From contig NZ_BJHV01000001.1 in NCBI RefSeq assembly GCF_005405925.1, positions 372,001 to 436,000 on the forward strand: a stretch of 64,000 nucleotides of DNA. The letters are read 5' to 3'. Shown here piece by piece: positions 1 through 9,471 of the stretch; positions within the stretch are counted from its first letter, which is position 1, and each line of letters begins with the position of its first letter. The notes beneath the pieces are model-generated. The model made no database searches. It was given only the letters and a program-made list of their open reading frames with translations, and was not told the DNA's origin. The position numbers and the translations under genes are program-made. The DNA is from Streptomyces antimycoticus. Its GTDB lineage: Bacteria; Actinomycetota; Actinomycetes; Streptomycetales; Streptomycetaceae.

Positions 1-1030
1 CGGGATGGTCCTTCTGGAGGTCCCGCAATCGGCCGAGGAGCACGTCGCCGCTGGCTCGTACGTTCTCCAGGAAGCCGGGGCGCTGGATGATTTCCAGGGT
101 GGCCAGGGCGGCCGCAGCCGACAGGGTGTGGCTGCCGTAGGTGAAGCTGTGCAGGCTACGGTCCCAGTCGGCCATGCGTTCCTCGGTGAGGATGGCGGCC
201 ATCGGGAGGCCGCTGCCGGTGAGCCCCTTGGCGAGGGTCATCATGTGCGGCTGGACACCGAAGTGATCGGCGGCGAACATTTGTCCGGTGCGGCCCAACC
301 CGGTTTGGATCTCGTCGAAGATGAGCACGATCTCGCGCTCGTCGCAGAACTGGCGCAGCTCCTGGAGGTAGCCGTCGGGCGGGACGATGTTGCCGCCGGC
401 GCCGCTGATCGGCTCGATCACTACGCAGGCCACGCTGCCGGAGCTGGCATAGGTGATGAAGTCCTCGATGCGGTCGACGCAGAGCATGCCGCAACTCTCG
501 GGCGTCTGACGGTAGAAGCAGCGGAAACAGTAGGGGCCTGGCACATGAAGGCCGCCGGGGTAGCGGTACGGGAATGGCGCGCGCATTTTGGTGGTGCCGT
601 TGAGGCTCGCCGTCGCAAGGCTCTGGCCGAGGTGGGCGCGGAAGGGCACGATGACGTCGCGGCGGCCGGTATGGAGCTGGGCCATCTTGATGGCACCTTC
701 ATTGGCGGTTGAGCCGCTGGAGCTGCGCAGGTTGACCCGCGTGAGATTGGGCGGGCTGATGGCGGCCAGCTCCTGGATGACCCGGTTGGTGGGTTCGGTC
801 TGGAAGGACGAGCTGGCGAAGACGAGCCGCTCGGTCTGTTCCCGTACGGCGGCCATCACCTCCGGGTGGTTGTGCCCGAGCAGCAGGTTGAAGGTGCCGG
901 AGACGCAGTCGAGAAATGCACGTCCCTCGGCATCCCAGGCGCGGATGCCCTCACCGCCTACCAGCGTGATGTCGCCGAGCTGGTACTGCGCCGCTTCCTG
1001 CGGCGTGGGGAGGCGTTTTGTCGTTGTCAT
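1..1030 (-). CDS. valM: Class III aminotransferase ValM (partial, 3' end off window)
   Basis: PLP-dependent class III aminotransferase. About 343 N-terminal residues are in the window; the C-terminus lies left of position 1. The fold-type I signature is clear: the IFDEIQTG motif with the PLP-binding Asp near residue 239, and the Schiff-base Lys in TLAKGLTG near residue 268. In validamycin clusters ValM puts the amino group on a keto-cyclitol phosphate to give validamine 7-phosphate, the acceptor used by ValL (known of the family). The start at 1030 is chosen for an upstream GGAG; an in-frame ATG at 1048 is possible. The gene begins a few bases after the valL stop, so the two are probably translationally coupled. 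Confidence 0.88.
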   Translation of the reverse strand, partial: MTTTKRLPTPQEAAQYQLGDITLVGGEGIRAWDAEGRAFLDCVSGTFNLLLGHNHPEVMAAVREQTERLVFASSSFQTEPTNRVIQELAAISPPNLTRVNLRSSSGSTANEGAIKMAQLHTGRRDVIVPFRAHLGQSLATASLNGTTKMRAPFPYRYPGGLHVPGPYCFRCFYRQTPESCGMLCVDRIEDFITYASSGSVACVVIEPISGAGGNIVPPDGYLQELRQFCDEREIVLIFDEIQTGLGRTGQMFAADHFGVQPHMMTLAKGLTGSGLPMAAILTEERMADWDRSLHSFTYGSHTLSAAAALATLEIIQRPGFLENVRASGDVLLGRLRDLQKDHP

Positions 1031-1053
1031 GGCGCGCTCCGTGGTCATGGCGG

Positions 1054-2547
1054 TCAGAGGTCTGCTCGTGCCGAGACGGCCGTCGCGGCCGCGGGGCCGT
1101 CAGCGGCTGTCGTGCGGGCCGCCTGGTCGGCGGCGAGTCCGTCCAATTGGGCCTGCACCCAGGCTTCGAGGGTCCAGGGACGGGCAGCGTCGCGACGGCG
1201 GCCGGCATCCTCTGCCCGCCGTTGCGGCTCTGCTGTGAGCGCGGCTGAGATAGCCTCGGATTGCTCGACGAGATCGAAGGGGTTGACGGTGCGGCAGTAC
1301 TCGCCCAGGACCTCGGCCGCGCCGCAGGCTTCCGAAAGGATGACGTCGGCGTCGTGTTCGTTGACCAGCGGCGCTTCGAACGTGCTGAGGTTTTGGCCAT
1401 CGACGGTGGAGTTGAAGATGAGCAGGTCCGCCCGGCGGAAACACGCGATGGTGTGGTTCACGTCGTTGTCGTTGTTTATGCGCACGGTGTCGGGGCCCAG
1501 CTCGGCGTTGGCCTCCGTGACGGCGGCCTCCACCCGGCGTACGTAGTCAGCGTTGGCCGGCACGTACAGTCGGTTGGGATTCATCCGCACCAGCATGCGG
1601 GTTCCCTCGAGTCCGCCGTTCCGGGCGGCCAGGACGAAGGCGCGCACCGCGCGTTCGGCGTTCTTGATCGGGTCGGTGCGCCCGCTGTGCACCACCAGCC
1701 GGTGGCCCTCCGCCCACTCCTCGGTCCCGTCGGGCAGTTGCGGGGCGCGGCCGTCGAGGGTGAGCGGGCTGTAGCCGAGCGGCATGGTGCGCAGTCGGGT
1801 GCGGTGGCCGCGCCACTCGACGGTCATCGCCTCGCGGTCGATCCGGGAGTCGGGCAGGAGATCGGCCACGCAGTCCAGGAAGTTGCGACACCAACGGTCG
1901 GCGAAGAAGCCGATTGTGGTGGCCGGTAGCATGCTCTGGAGGATGCCGGTGCGGATCTCCTTGGGCAGCACCCTCCAGTAGTCGGCCGACGGCCACGGAA
2001 TGTGCACGAAGACCAGGATCGGCGCGTCCGGCCGCTTTTCGCGCAGCAGCGCGGGGACCCCGACGAGTTGGTAGTCATGGACGAGGTAGACGGGGTCCGG
2101 CGACTGGGCCGAGCTCTGGAGGATTGCGTCAGCGAAGTCCTGCGTGAAGCGGCCGAAGTCCGCCCAGCCTTCGCGGGCGTCGGAGCCGAACGACGGCTGG
2201 GTCCAGCGGTCCCAGCCGTAGTTGTTGGCCGCCCACATCAGGTTGGCGGTCATGAAGTTCTGCACGTTGCGGAAGACATCGGGGTCGTGCCTGATGAGCC
2301 GGACCAGGATCTCCCGGCCGGAGTGCAGCTCCATGGTCACGCCGTCGGGGTTGCGCGCCGAGGCGCGGCGGTCGTCCTCGGAGTCGGCGCTGGCTATCCA
2401 GGAGATGTTGAGGACACCGGCCTGTTCAGCGACGACGTTCCCGGTGCCGCCAGGGGCCAGCCAGGCACGAGGTTCGCCAGTGGTGGGGTCGGTGTCATAG
2501 GTGATCGCCGCACGTTTGCTGGCGAGGAAGATCTCAGATCCGGTCAC
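1054..2547 (-). CDS. valL: Validoxylamine A 7'-phosphate synthase (pseudoglycosyltransferase) ValL
   Basis: GT20 trehalose-6-phosphate-synthase-like protein that acts as a pseudoglycosyltransferase, joining GDP-valienol to validamine 7-phosphate through a C-N bond (known for ValL/VldE). OtsA-type motifs are visible: VHDYQL and VHIPWP about 24 residues apart, and a sugar-nucleotide half with HSGRTDPIKN and LSEACGAAEVLG. The GTG at 2547 gives 497 residues, the length I recall for VldE, and has a GGGG run just upstream. An ATG at 2562 would add five residues but has no ribosome site. It sits 93 bases after valK in the same operon. Confidence 0.94.
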   Translation of the reverse strand: MTGSEIFLASKRAAITYDTDPTTGEPRAWLAPGGTGNVVAEQAGVLNISWIASADSEDDRRASARNPDGVTMELHSGREILVRLIRHDPDVFRNVQNFMTANLMWAANNYGWDRWTQPSFGSDAREGWADFGRFTQDFADAILQSSAQSPDPVYLVHDYQLVGVPALLREKRPDAPILVFVHIPWPSADYWRVLPKEIRTGILQSMLPATTIGFFADRWCRNFLDCVADLLPDSRIDREAMTVEWRGHRTRLRTMPLGYSPLTLDGRAPQLPDGTEEWAEGHRLVVHSGRTDPIKNAERAVRAFVLAARNGGLEGTRMLVRMNPNRLYVPANADYVRRVEAAVTEANAELGPDTVRINNDNDVNHTIACFRRADLLIFNSTVDGQNLSTFEAPLVNEHDADVILSEACGAAEVLGEYCRTVNPFDLVEQSEAISAALTAEPQRRAEDAGRRRDAARPWTLEAWVQAQLDGLAADQAARTTAADGPAAATAVSARADL

Positions 2548-2640
2548 GGGTGCCCCATTCACGGGTCGAGGGGCCGGAAGCGGGCCGGCCAGGATGGACA
2601 GAACGTGCGCATACAGTTCGGAGGAGGGCGGGTGGTGGCG

Positions 2641-3579
2641 TCAGAAGGTCAGGGCGTGGGTGGCTTCGAGGACGTCGACCGGACGGTGACGCTGGAGCTC
2701 GGGCAACTGCGCGGCCACCTCACTGTGCAGACAGGCGTTGCGCGGCCGACAGGCGTAGGCGGTGCCGACACGCGGCGTCGGCACGATGAGCGCGGGATTC
2801 GCTCCGAGCTGCCGGGCGATGTGCCTGGCCCAGTCGACTCGGCCGATGCGGCGCGGCCCGCCGAGGTGCAGCGTCCCGGTTCGGCCGGAACTCATCAGCG
2901 TCGCCGTCCACGCGGCCACGTCCTCCACGAGAACGGGCGTGTTCCAGTGGTCATCGGGGATCCTCAGCCGCTCCCCGCGCATCAGCGAACGAGCGACGCT
3001 GGTGAGGAAGTTGGGCCGTGGACCGCGGTCCTCCCATCCGTAGACCAGACTCACCCGCAGGACAAGGGCGGAGGAGGTGGCGAGCAGCTCCCGCTCGGCC
3101 GCGAGCTTCGCCCGGCCGTAGGCGTTGGCCGGGGAGGTCTGTGCTGACTCGCCGTGGCTCTCCGCCTCGCCGGGGAAGACGTTGTCGGTCGACACCAACA
3201 GGACGGGCCGACCGTCAAGCGCGGCTGCAATGTTGCGGGCGCCGCCGTGGTGGGTGGCGTATGCCTTCTCGGGATGTGCCTCGCACCACGTGATGTCCGA
3301 CGGGCCGTGTACGGCCACAACGGCGTCGGGCTGGATGGCTTCCATCAGGGCGGCCACCTGCGGTCTTGAGGTGACATCGACCTGGGCCCAGCGCATATCG
3401 CAGCTTTCGGGGAGGACCGGGGCACTCCGGGAGCTGAGCACCGTCTCGACGCCGAGCCCGGTAAGGCGGACGGCGATGTGCCCGGCGAGGTAGCCGGAGC
3501 CGATGACCAGGGCCCGGCCAGGCAGGGCGCCCGCCGTCGACCCGGGTGGCGCGAGGGGCGACGGGCGAAGATCAGTCAT
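2641..3579 (-). CDS. valK: NAD(P)-dependent epimerase/dehydratase-like reductase ValK
   Basis: A 312-residue extended SDR of the RmlD (dTDP-4-dehydrorhamnose reductase) type. It has an N-terminal Rossmann motif (VIGSGYLAG), LLVSTDNVF, and the catalytic Tyr-Lys pair in NAYGRAKLAAE. It is the first gene of the valKLM(N) operon. Its exact step in the cyclitol pathway is less certain than those of ValA, ValC or ValL. The ATG at 3579 has a GGAGGA ribosome site eight bases upstream; the reading frame stays open further upstream but without a comparable site. A decayed relative lies at 8690-9471. Confidence 0.85.
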   Translation of the reverse strand: MTDLRPSPLAPPGSTAGALPGRALVIGSGYLAGHIAVRLTGLGVETVLSSRSAPVLPESCDMRWAQVDVTSRPQVAALMEAIQPDAVVAVHGPSDITWCEAHPEKAYATHHGGARNIAAALDGRPVLLVSTDNVFPGEAESHGESAQTSPANAYGRAKLAAERELLATSSALVLRVSLVYGWEDRGPRPNFLTSVARSLMRGERLRIPDDHWNTPVLVEDVAAWTATLMSSGRTGTLHLGGPRRIGRVDWARHIARQLGANPALIVPTPRVGTAYACRPRNACLHSEVAAQLPELQRHRPVDVLEATHALTF

Positions 3580-4583
3580 GTACTTCCTCCAGCTGATGCG
3601 GCGGGCGGACATGGCGGAGCATGTTTCGGCCGGGTGAGCGGCGTCGCGCCCGCGGCCACGCGGGTTCCCCGGCCGGTGCCGACGTCGAGCGCGCCGAGCA
3701 GATTCGTGGTGTCGTGTCGCCGTCGTGGGTACGGCACGGTCGCGGCGAAGGTTCAGCACCGGTGGGGTTCGTCTTCCGTGCCCGTGCCTGGTTTGCGCGT
3801 CGACCGACAGGACGACAGCGCACCCGGGCGGATCCAGGTACAGCCTGACGATACCGGCGGCCCTTTTTCGTGAACGCCGGGTCTTCGACAGCTTGAAGAG
3901 GCCCGACCGGTGTGGCTTCAGATTCCTCTCCCGCCTGAAGTGGCAACCTAGTAGGAAGAGACCTTGATGTCCGCACGCCGATTCAGGCGATCGGCCGACG
4001 CAGGCGTCGACCAGTGCGAGATGCCTAATTCGGCGGCCGGGTCATCCTGCTCAGTGCTATCACTTGGCCTGCGGAGACAGCACCTGGTCCTTCTCTTATC
4101 CGCCGCTCCTTTTCACCAAACCCGCCAGCCCACGTTCCTCACAGTGAGTCCTGATGCGGTCCCACCGTTCGCGCGGAGACGACCGCCGGTTCGGCGACGT
4201 CCGCACGGCGGCTCCCCTCGCCCACCACCATACGATTGACCCCGCAAGAGGCCTTGTCACATGCCTGTCCACCACCAACCCTGCAAATTGGGGGGTGGAA
4301 GAGAACTTGGCTGACATGCGCGCCTCTCTCACAGGTTGGCGCCCGAGCGGCAGCAGCTTTCGCTGCCGCTCTCACGTCAGCCCTGCTACTGGGGAAATGT
4401 TACAGAAGTCAAAACGTTCGTTGCAGGCGGTTGGCACTGCGGAAGCCGTTCCTGCGCCCAGTCCAATTGTCGCCGCTACGCGACCGTAACCAGCGCGGCA
4501 AGAGCTGTGCGCGTCATGTACCACGAGAGCATGTTTTCTCCACGCTTTGCCGTGAGTGACTCATGCGCCTTACATCTTCACTC

Positions 4584-4612
4584 ATTACAGGCGGCGATCA
4601 ACTTGCTGTCAA
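4584..4612 (-). promoter_or_regulatory. Candidate promoter toward valK
   Basis: Read on the minus strand: TTGACA, a 17-base spacer, then TGTAAT. This is close to the vegetative consensus. Transcription would start near 4577, which implies a leader of about 1 kb before valK. Prediction only. Confidence 0.42.
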
Positions 4613-4802
4613 GGATAAGATTTCTTTGGCTCAATCAGCCCGGTGGCGTTTCTCGTGTTCATGGGAGTTCACCCTGTCAGGTCGCATATGACACCCCTTC
4701 ACACGACATACCGGCGACCAGAAAATGCCCCCAGCCAACATCGGCGACACCTCGAATCAAAATGGACATAAGGGACTACACGTCTCTTGGCATACGCGTC
4801 TC

Positions 4803-4832
4803 TTGACAAGCGTTATCTGCGCGGCCTTAGAT
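4803..4832 (+). promoter_or_regulatory. Candidate promoter toward valA
   Basis: TTGACA, an 18-base spacer, then TTAGAT. The implied start is near 4840, giving a leader of about 430 bases before valA. Prediction only; a nearer promoter cannot be excluded. Confidence 0.42.
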
Positions 4833-5267
4833 CGTTAAGACCTAGATCACTCACCACCGGCTGGCCCGAAGCTGCGGGGGAAATGCCGTACCGGTAGTCC
4901 ACCGCTTGACGCAGACACGGCGCGCAGGAAGCCTGACCAGGCGGCAGCGTCGCGTCCGCGGGTGAACGCCCACCCATCACCGCGATCGAACATCCAAAAC
5001 TCTGACCGACGCCAGCAGGAGTGTGCCGCCCCTGGCACGTTGCCACGGGCCGCCCCCGCCGCCGGTCACGCCTTCGCCCGAAGCCCCCACCACGCCCTCT
5101 CGTACCGTCACCTCGTCACCATGACAGTCGTGTTCGCCCAGTGCACACCTGGACAACAGTCGTCTCCCCACCGCGCACCGCGGCCCGTATGCGGTGACCT
5201 GCTCCTGCGGCTGCTTCCGCCCGTGCCCGCCGCTCCTCCTTTTTCCCCTCCCTCCCCGAGAGGATCG

Positions 5268-6515
5268 ATGACCATGACTCGAGCTCAGGATGTGTCCCTC
5301 CCCGGCAATCGTCCGCACGGCTACGCGACGGAGGGCGGCGCAGCCTGGCGAGTGAGCGCACTCAAGGAGGTGAGCTACGACGTCATGGTGCAGCCGCAGC
5401 TGCTCGATCCAGCGAACCCAGCGCTCGCCCGCGCCGTGAAATCCGGTGCAGCGCCGGTACGTCAGCTCATCGTGATCGACACCACGGTGGCCTCCCTCTA
5501 CGGTGAGCAGCTGACCGCCTACCTGGCGGGCCATGACGTGGAGTTCCACCTGTGCGTCATCGACGCACACGAATCGGTGAAGGTCATGGACACCGTCTTC
5601 GAGGTCGTGGACGCAATGGACGCCGTCGGTGTGCCGCGGCGCCATGCGCCGGTGCTTGCCATGGGTGGCGGGGTGCTCACGGACATCGTCGGGCTTGCGG
5701 CGAGCCTGTACCGCAGGGCCACGCCGTACATCCGGATACCCACGACCCTGATCGGGATGATCGACGCGGGCATCGGCTCCAAGACGGGCGTCAACTTCCG
5801 TGAGCACAAGAACCGGCTCGGCGCCTATCACCCCTCGTCGCTGACCCTCATCGACCCCGGTTTCCTCACCACGCTCGATGCCCGGCATTTACGCAATGGC
5901 CTCGCGGAGATCCTGAAGATTGCCCTGATCAAGGATGCCGAACTGTTCGATTTGCTGGCGGCGCACGGCGCGGGCCTGGTCGAGCAGCGGATGCAACTGG
6001 GCGAGGACGCGGTCGGCGGTGCGGCGCTCACCGTGCTACGCCGGGCGGTCCAGGGCATGCTGGAAGAACTCCAGCCCAACCTCTGGGAGGACCATCTGCA
6101 GCGTCTGGTGGATTTCGGGCACTCCTTCTCACCGACCATTGAGATGACGGCGCTGCCCGAGTTGCTGCACGGCGAGGCCGTCTGCGTCGACATGGCCCTC
6201 AGCTCGATCCTCGCCCACCACCGGGGGCTCCTGACCGCGGCCGAGTTCGACCGTGTTTTCGATGTCATGCGCGACCTCCACCTGCCTGTGCTCCACCCGG
6301 TGTGCACACCGGAACTGATGCGCGGGGCGCTCGCGGACACGGTCAAGCATCGGGACGGCCGGCAGCACCTGCCTCTTCCACGAGGGATCGGCGACGCCGT
6401 GTTCGTGGACGACGTCACCCAACAGGAGGTCGAGGCCGCGCTGTTCACACTCGGCGAGCGTGAGCGGGCGACGCAGCAGCCGAGGCTGCGCCGTCCCGTG
6501 GATATGGGGGTCTGA
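5268..6515 (+). CDS. valA: 2-epi-5-epi-valiolone synthase ValA
   Basis: Sugar phosphate cyclase of the dehydroquinate synthase family, 415 residues. It converts sedoheptulose 7-phosphate to 2-epi-5-epi-valiolone, the committed step to the C7 cyclitol. Visible features: NAD-binding [10 protein letters not shown] (about 133-142), the [20 protein letters not shown] segment, and zinc ligands Glu214 (in GLAEILK), His285 (in DFGHSF) and His301 (in LLHGEAV). The ATG at 5268 has GAGAGGA upstream; a second ATG lies two codons on. The frame is open back to 4962, but that part has no family match and I exclude it. valB starts five bases after the stop. Confidence 0.95.
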   Translation: MTMTRAQDVSLPGNRPHGYATEGGAAWRVSALKEVSYDVMVQPQLLDPANPALARAVKSGAAPVRQLIVIDTTVASLYGEQLTAYLAGHDVEFHLCVIDAHESVKVMDTVFEVVDAMDAVGVPRRHAPVLAMGGGVLTDIVGLAASLYRRATPYIRIPTTLIGMIDAGIGSKTGVNFREHKNRLGAYHPSSLTLIDPGFLTTLDARHLRNGLAEILKIALIKDAELFDLLAAHGAGLVEQRMQLGEDAVGGAALTVLRRAVQGMLEELQPNLWEDHLQRLVDFGHSFSPTIEMTALPELLHGEAVCVDMALSSILAHHRGLLTAAEFDRVFDVMRDLHLPVLHPVCTPELMRGALADTVKHRDGRQHLPLPRGIGDAVFVDDVTQQEVEAALFTLGERERATQQPRLRRPVDMGV

Positions 6516-6519
6516 GGGC

Positions 6520-7641
6520 ATGGATGGAGTGCGTACCGTACTGCTGGCGGGTGGTGAAGGCCGACGCATGGGGCCGCTGGGACACGGCAGGCTCAAGCCA
6601 CTGGTGCCCTTCGGCGGCACCTCCCGCCTCATCGACTTCAGCATCGCCAACGTCCACCGGTCGGGCCTGCGGGATGTTCTGCTGTTGTCCCAGTACGAGG
6701 AGCGCCGCCTCATGGACGACCTGCACCTGGTGTGGAACGGCCTTCATCACGGCTTTCGGGTGGACTTCGGCCCCTACGACGCGGTGTACCGGAGCTCACC
6801 GGGCAAGCTGCCCGAGCAGGTGCCAGAGCGTACGTGGCCGGTGGAGCGCGGCACAGCCGACGCACTGCTCAGCAAGGCCGAGTACGTCTTCGGGCAGGGG
6901 GACGCAGGGGCCTCGGAGATCCTCGTGCTCCATGCGGACCACGTCTACCGTTTCGATTACGGCCGCATGATCCGCGAGCACCGCGCGTCCAAGGCCGCGC
7001 TGACCCTCTCGTACCAGCGCATCGAACGGCGATACGTGCACCTGTTCGGCATGGTCGAGTTCGACCGGAACGGCCTACTCACAGTCTTCGAGGAAAAGCC
7101 TCACCACCCCACGAGTGACCTGGTGTTCGCCGCATTCTGCGTCTTCGACGCGGCGACGCTGCGGCGTTACCTGGAGCAACTGCGCGGCACGGACTGGCAG
7201 CACGACATCAGCAGGGACGTCATCCCCGCCATGCTGGCAGGCGGCGAACTCATCCGTGGGTATGAAGTCAAGGGCTACTGGGAGGACATCGGCACCGTGG
7301 ACCGCTACCACCGCGCCCACCGCGGACTGCTGCGGGCTGAGCCGACGCTCGCCTTGAGCGACATGCCACTGACCGTCTCCCCCGAGGTGCCGCGGCGCCT
7401 CGTCCTGGACGGGCCCGGCGGGCACGCCAGCATCGTGGCGGCCGACGTGGCGAACGAGGGCGAGATCGTGAACAGTGTGGTGTACCCGGGTGCGCGCATC
7501 GGTGTCGGCGCACACGTGGCCGACTGCGTCGTGCTGCCAGGTGCCCAGGTACCCGACGGGGCACGCCTGGCGTCGGCCATCGTGCTGGAAGACGGCTCTG
7601 TCCAGCAGTGCGGGGCGGCGCAGGAAGAGGTCGCGCCATGA
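6520..7641 (+). CDS. valB: Cyclitol-1-phosphate nucleotidyltransferase ValB
   Basis: A 373-residue protein of the glucose-1-phosphate adenylyltransferase (GlgC) type. The N-terminal nucleotide-binding motif [14 protein letters not shown], the LKPLVPFGG segment and a C-terminal left-handed beta-helix-like region ([19 protein letters not shown]) are plain. In validamycin biosynthesis it activates valienol 1-phosphate with GTP to give GDP-valienol, the donor for ValL (known of the family). The ATG at 6520 has a short GAGGG site and lies five bases after valA. Its stop overlaps the valC start by four bases (ATGA). Confidence 0.93.
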   Translation: MDGVRTVLLAGGEGRRMGPLGHGRLKPLVPFGGTSRLIDFSIANVHRSGLRDVLLLSQYEERRLMDDLHLVWNGLHHGFRVDFGPYDAVYRSSPGKLPEQVPERTWPVERGTADALLSKAEYVFGQGDAGASEILVLHADHVYRFDYGRMIREHRASKAALTLSYQRIERRYVHLFGMVEFDRNGLLTVFEEKPHHPTSDLVFAAFCVFDAATLRRYLEQLRGTDWQHDISRDVIPAMLAGGELIRGYEVKGYWEDIGTVDRYHRAHRGLLRAEPTLALSDMPLTVSPEVPRRLVLDGPGGHASIVAADVANEGEIVNSVVYPGARIGVGAHVADCVVLPGAQVPDGARLASAIVLEDGSVQQCGAAQEEVAP

Positions 7642-8693
7642 CGACACTCGTACCCGCGCCGTGTGACCTCGTGGTGGCCGACCTCGGTGGCACGACCCTA
7701 CGCGTGGGCCGGATCAGGGCGGGCACCTCCGAGGTGCATGACGTGCAGCGAGTGTCCACCGACGGGCTCGGCCGGTACGGCACACTCGCCCCACAGGAGC
7801 TCCAGGACCGGGTCATGAAGCAGCTCACGCGGGAGATCGCGGCCTGCCTCGCCCGTCCAGGTCAACCACCCGCTCAGGCCGTGGCGGTGTCCTTCGCCGG
7901 GCCGATGACATCCGACGGAGTCGTCCTCGCCGGCCCGACGCTGTGGGGTGGACCCGCCGCGCGGCTGCCTGTCGCCGATGTGCTGGCAGGGCATCTGGGC
8001 CTGCCCGTGGTCGTGGCCAACGATGTGACCGCGGCGGCCTGGCGCTACGCCTCGGTCGAGTCCGAACCGTTCTGCCTGATCACCGTGAGCTCGGGCATCG
8101 GGAACAAGGTGTTCCGCCACGGCGAGATCGTCTGCGACGAGCGCGGGTACGGCGGGGAGATCGGCCACTGGCTCGTCGACCCCGCCGAGGACGCTGCCCC
8201 ATGCGAGTGCGGAGGGCGCGGCCACCTCGGGGCGATCGCGTCAGGACGTGGCGCGCTGTTCGCGGTGCGGGCGGCGGCGGCGGCCGACACCGGTGCCTTC
8301 GCCCGCTCGGCGCTGGCCGGGCCCTCGGGCGGCGTGCCCGACGCCATCACCAACGAGGCGTTCGCGGCGGCGGCCCGAGCGGGCGACACGTTCGCGCGGG
8401 AGGCGCTGCGCCGCTCGCTGCGACCCCTCGCGTCTGCGGTGAGCCTGCTGTTCACCGCGATCGGCGTGCGCCGCTACCTGTTCGTCGGGGGCTTCGCCCT
8501 TGCCTTGGGCGACACCTTCTTGACGCTGCTCGGCGACGAACTGGTGCGGATCGGCTGCTTCGGCTTGGACGAGTACGGGACGCGTGCCATGCTCGCGCTC
8601 GGCGAGAACGACGACGACCACTGCCTCATCGGCATCGGCCAGTTGGCGGCGGCACACCTCGATGCTCCCCGGGCCCTTGAGGCGCCTGCATGA
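7638..8693 (+). CDS. valC: C7-cyclitol kinase ValC (ROK/glucokinase-like)
   Basis: A 351-residue sugar kinase of the ROK/glucokinase group. The ATP-binding [13 protein letters not shown] lies near the N-terminus, the catalytic Asp is about residue 129 in [11 protein letters not shown], and a ROK-like Cys-rich segment reads [10 protein letters not shown]. The family enzyme phosphorylates the C7 hydroxyl of valienone or valiolone (known for ValC). The start overlaps the valB stop (ATGA), and its own stop overlaps the start of the broken gene at 8690 in the same way. valABC therefore forms a tightly coupled operon that once continued. Confidence 0.93.
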   Translation: MTTLVPAPCDLVVADLGGTTLRVGRIRAGTSEVHDVQRVSTDGLGRYGTLAPQELQDRVMKQLTREIAACLARPGQPPAQAVAVSFAGPMTSDGVVLAGPTLWGGPAARLPVADVLAGHLGLPVVVANDVTAAAWRYASVESEPFCLITVSSGIGNKVFRHGEIVCDERGYGGEIGHWLVDPAEDAAPCECGGRGHLGAIASGRGALFAVRAAAAADTGAFARSALAGPSGGVPDAITNEAFAAAARAGDTFAREALRRSLRPLASAVSLLFTAIGVRRYLFVGGFALALGDTFLTLLGDELVRIGCFGLDEYGTRAMLALGENDDDHCLIGIGQLAAAHLDAPRALEAPA

Positions 8694-9471
8694 CCACGCT
8701 GATCGTCGGCAGCGGCTCCACCGGCGGCGCGTGGGCCACAGACCGGCGCCGTCGGGGGGGGACCGTCGTGGTCATCTACAGGACGCGGCCAAGGTCCGGC
8801 ACCCTCGCCGAAGGTACCTGGTGGCGGAGAGAACGGCTCGACGTGACGGCGGCCCGGGGGCTTCGCCCGGGTACTGGCCGCGTGCGGGCCCGAGCTGCCC
8901 GAACCAACGACGCCCACGGCGCCGGCCAACGCATACGGCAGGGCAAGCTCGCGTCGGAACAGCAGCTGGCCGGCCTGACGGTGCTGCGGGTCAGCCTTGT
9001 CCATGGCCCGGCAGACCCGGCGCCCGTAGGCGGGCTGTGTTTCATCGCCCGGTGCGCGCACGCATTGGTCGCGGGCCCGAGGTGCTCGCGACCCGCGACC
9101 ACTGGACCACTCCGGCCCTGGTGGACGACGTGGTAGCCGTCACGAGCGCACTCCTGACGGTTCCAGGGCCGCCCTTACTGCACCGCGGGGAATCCGGCCG
9201 GGTCTCGCACTACGCGTGGGCACAGATCATCGCCCGCGCGGCCGGCGCTCCCGACCCGCTATCGGTCCCCGAGTCACGGACCGCAGGGTGGTACGCGAGC
9301 AGAGCCCCCGAACAGCTGCCCAGCAAGCGCCCTGCCGGCCGGCGACCTCGGCCTCGCGCTCCTGTCCGTGGGGTTCGCGAGGCCGCCCGCAACCTGTTGC
9401 ACGCCCCGCGGTCCGCACAGACGGCTAGCAGCGATCGGCGCATCACCCAGCCTGAGGAGGCAGCCCTGTGA
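8690..9471 (+). pseudogene. Decayed ValK-like NAD(P)-dependent SDR
   Basis: Remnant of a second RmlD/ValK-type reductase. It starts with an intact Rossmann motif (TLIVGSGSTGG) and an ATGA overlap with valC. PANAYGRA is read in one frame near 8920-8945, then KLASEQQL and LRVSLVHGP in the next, then DHWTTPALVDDVVA and YAWAQIIARAAGA in a third. Each later part aligns with the matching part of ValK (for example PANAYGRAKLAAE and DHWNTPVLVEDVAAW). There are at least two single-base losses and a missing central block, so this is real decay. The last frame ends over the valD start. Confidence 0.78.

Larger units (their letters stand above)
3580..5267. promoter_or_regulatory. Divergent control region between valK and valA (1.7 kb)
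   Basis: No convincing gene. The stretch from about 4380 to 4860 is clearly more AT-rich than the flanks and carries two good sigma70-type promoter candidates in opposite directions, listed separately. GTTAC-N6-CAAAA at 4399-4414 loosely resembles a GlnR half-site pair. From memory, in S. hygroscopicus 5008 this region is bound by AdpA and GlnR; I could not confirm an AdpA consensus by eye. Open frames that fill the GC-rich parts (3580-3980 and 4962-5267) lack ribosome sites and family signatures, so I treat them as chance. Confidence 0.7.

Noticed and set aside
3621..3967. Short frames in the valK leader
   Set aside because: They overlap on both strands and none has a start context or known domain.
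4962..5267. N-terminal extension of ValA
   Set aside because: The extension is Pro/Arg/Ala-rich noise without a ribosome site; the ATG at 5268 has one and gives the family length.
4832..5267. Riboswitch in the valA leader
   Set aside because: I could not recognise any conserved riboswitch core; leader length alone is not enough.
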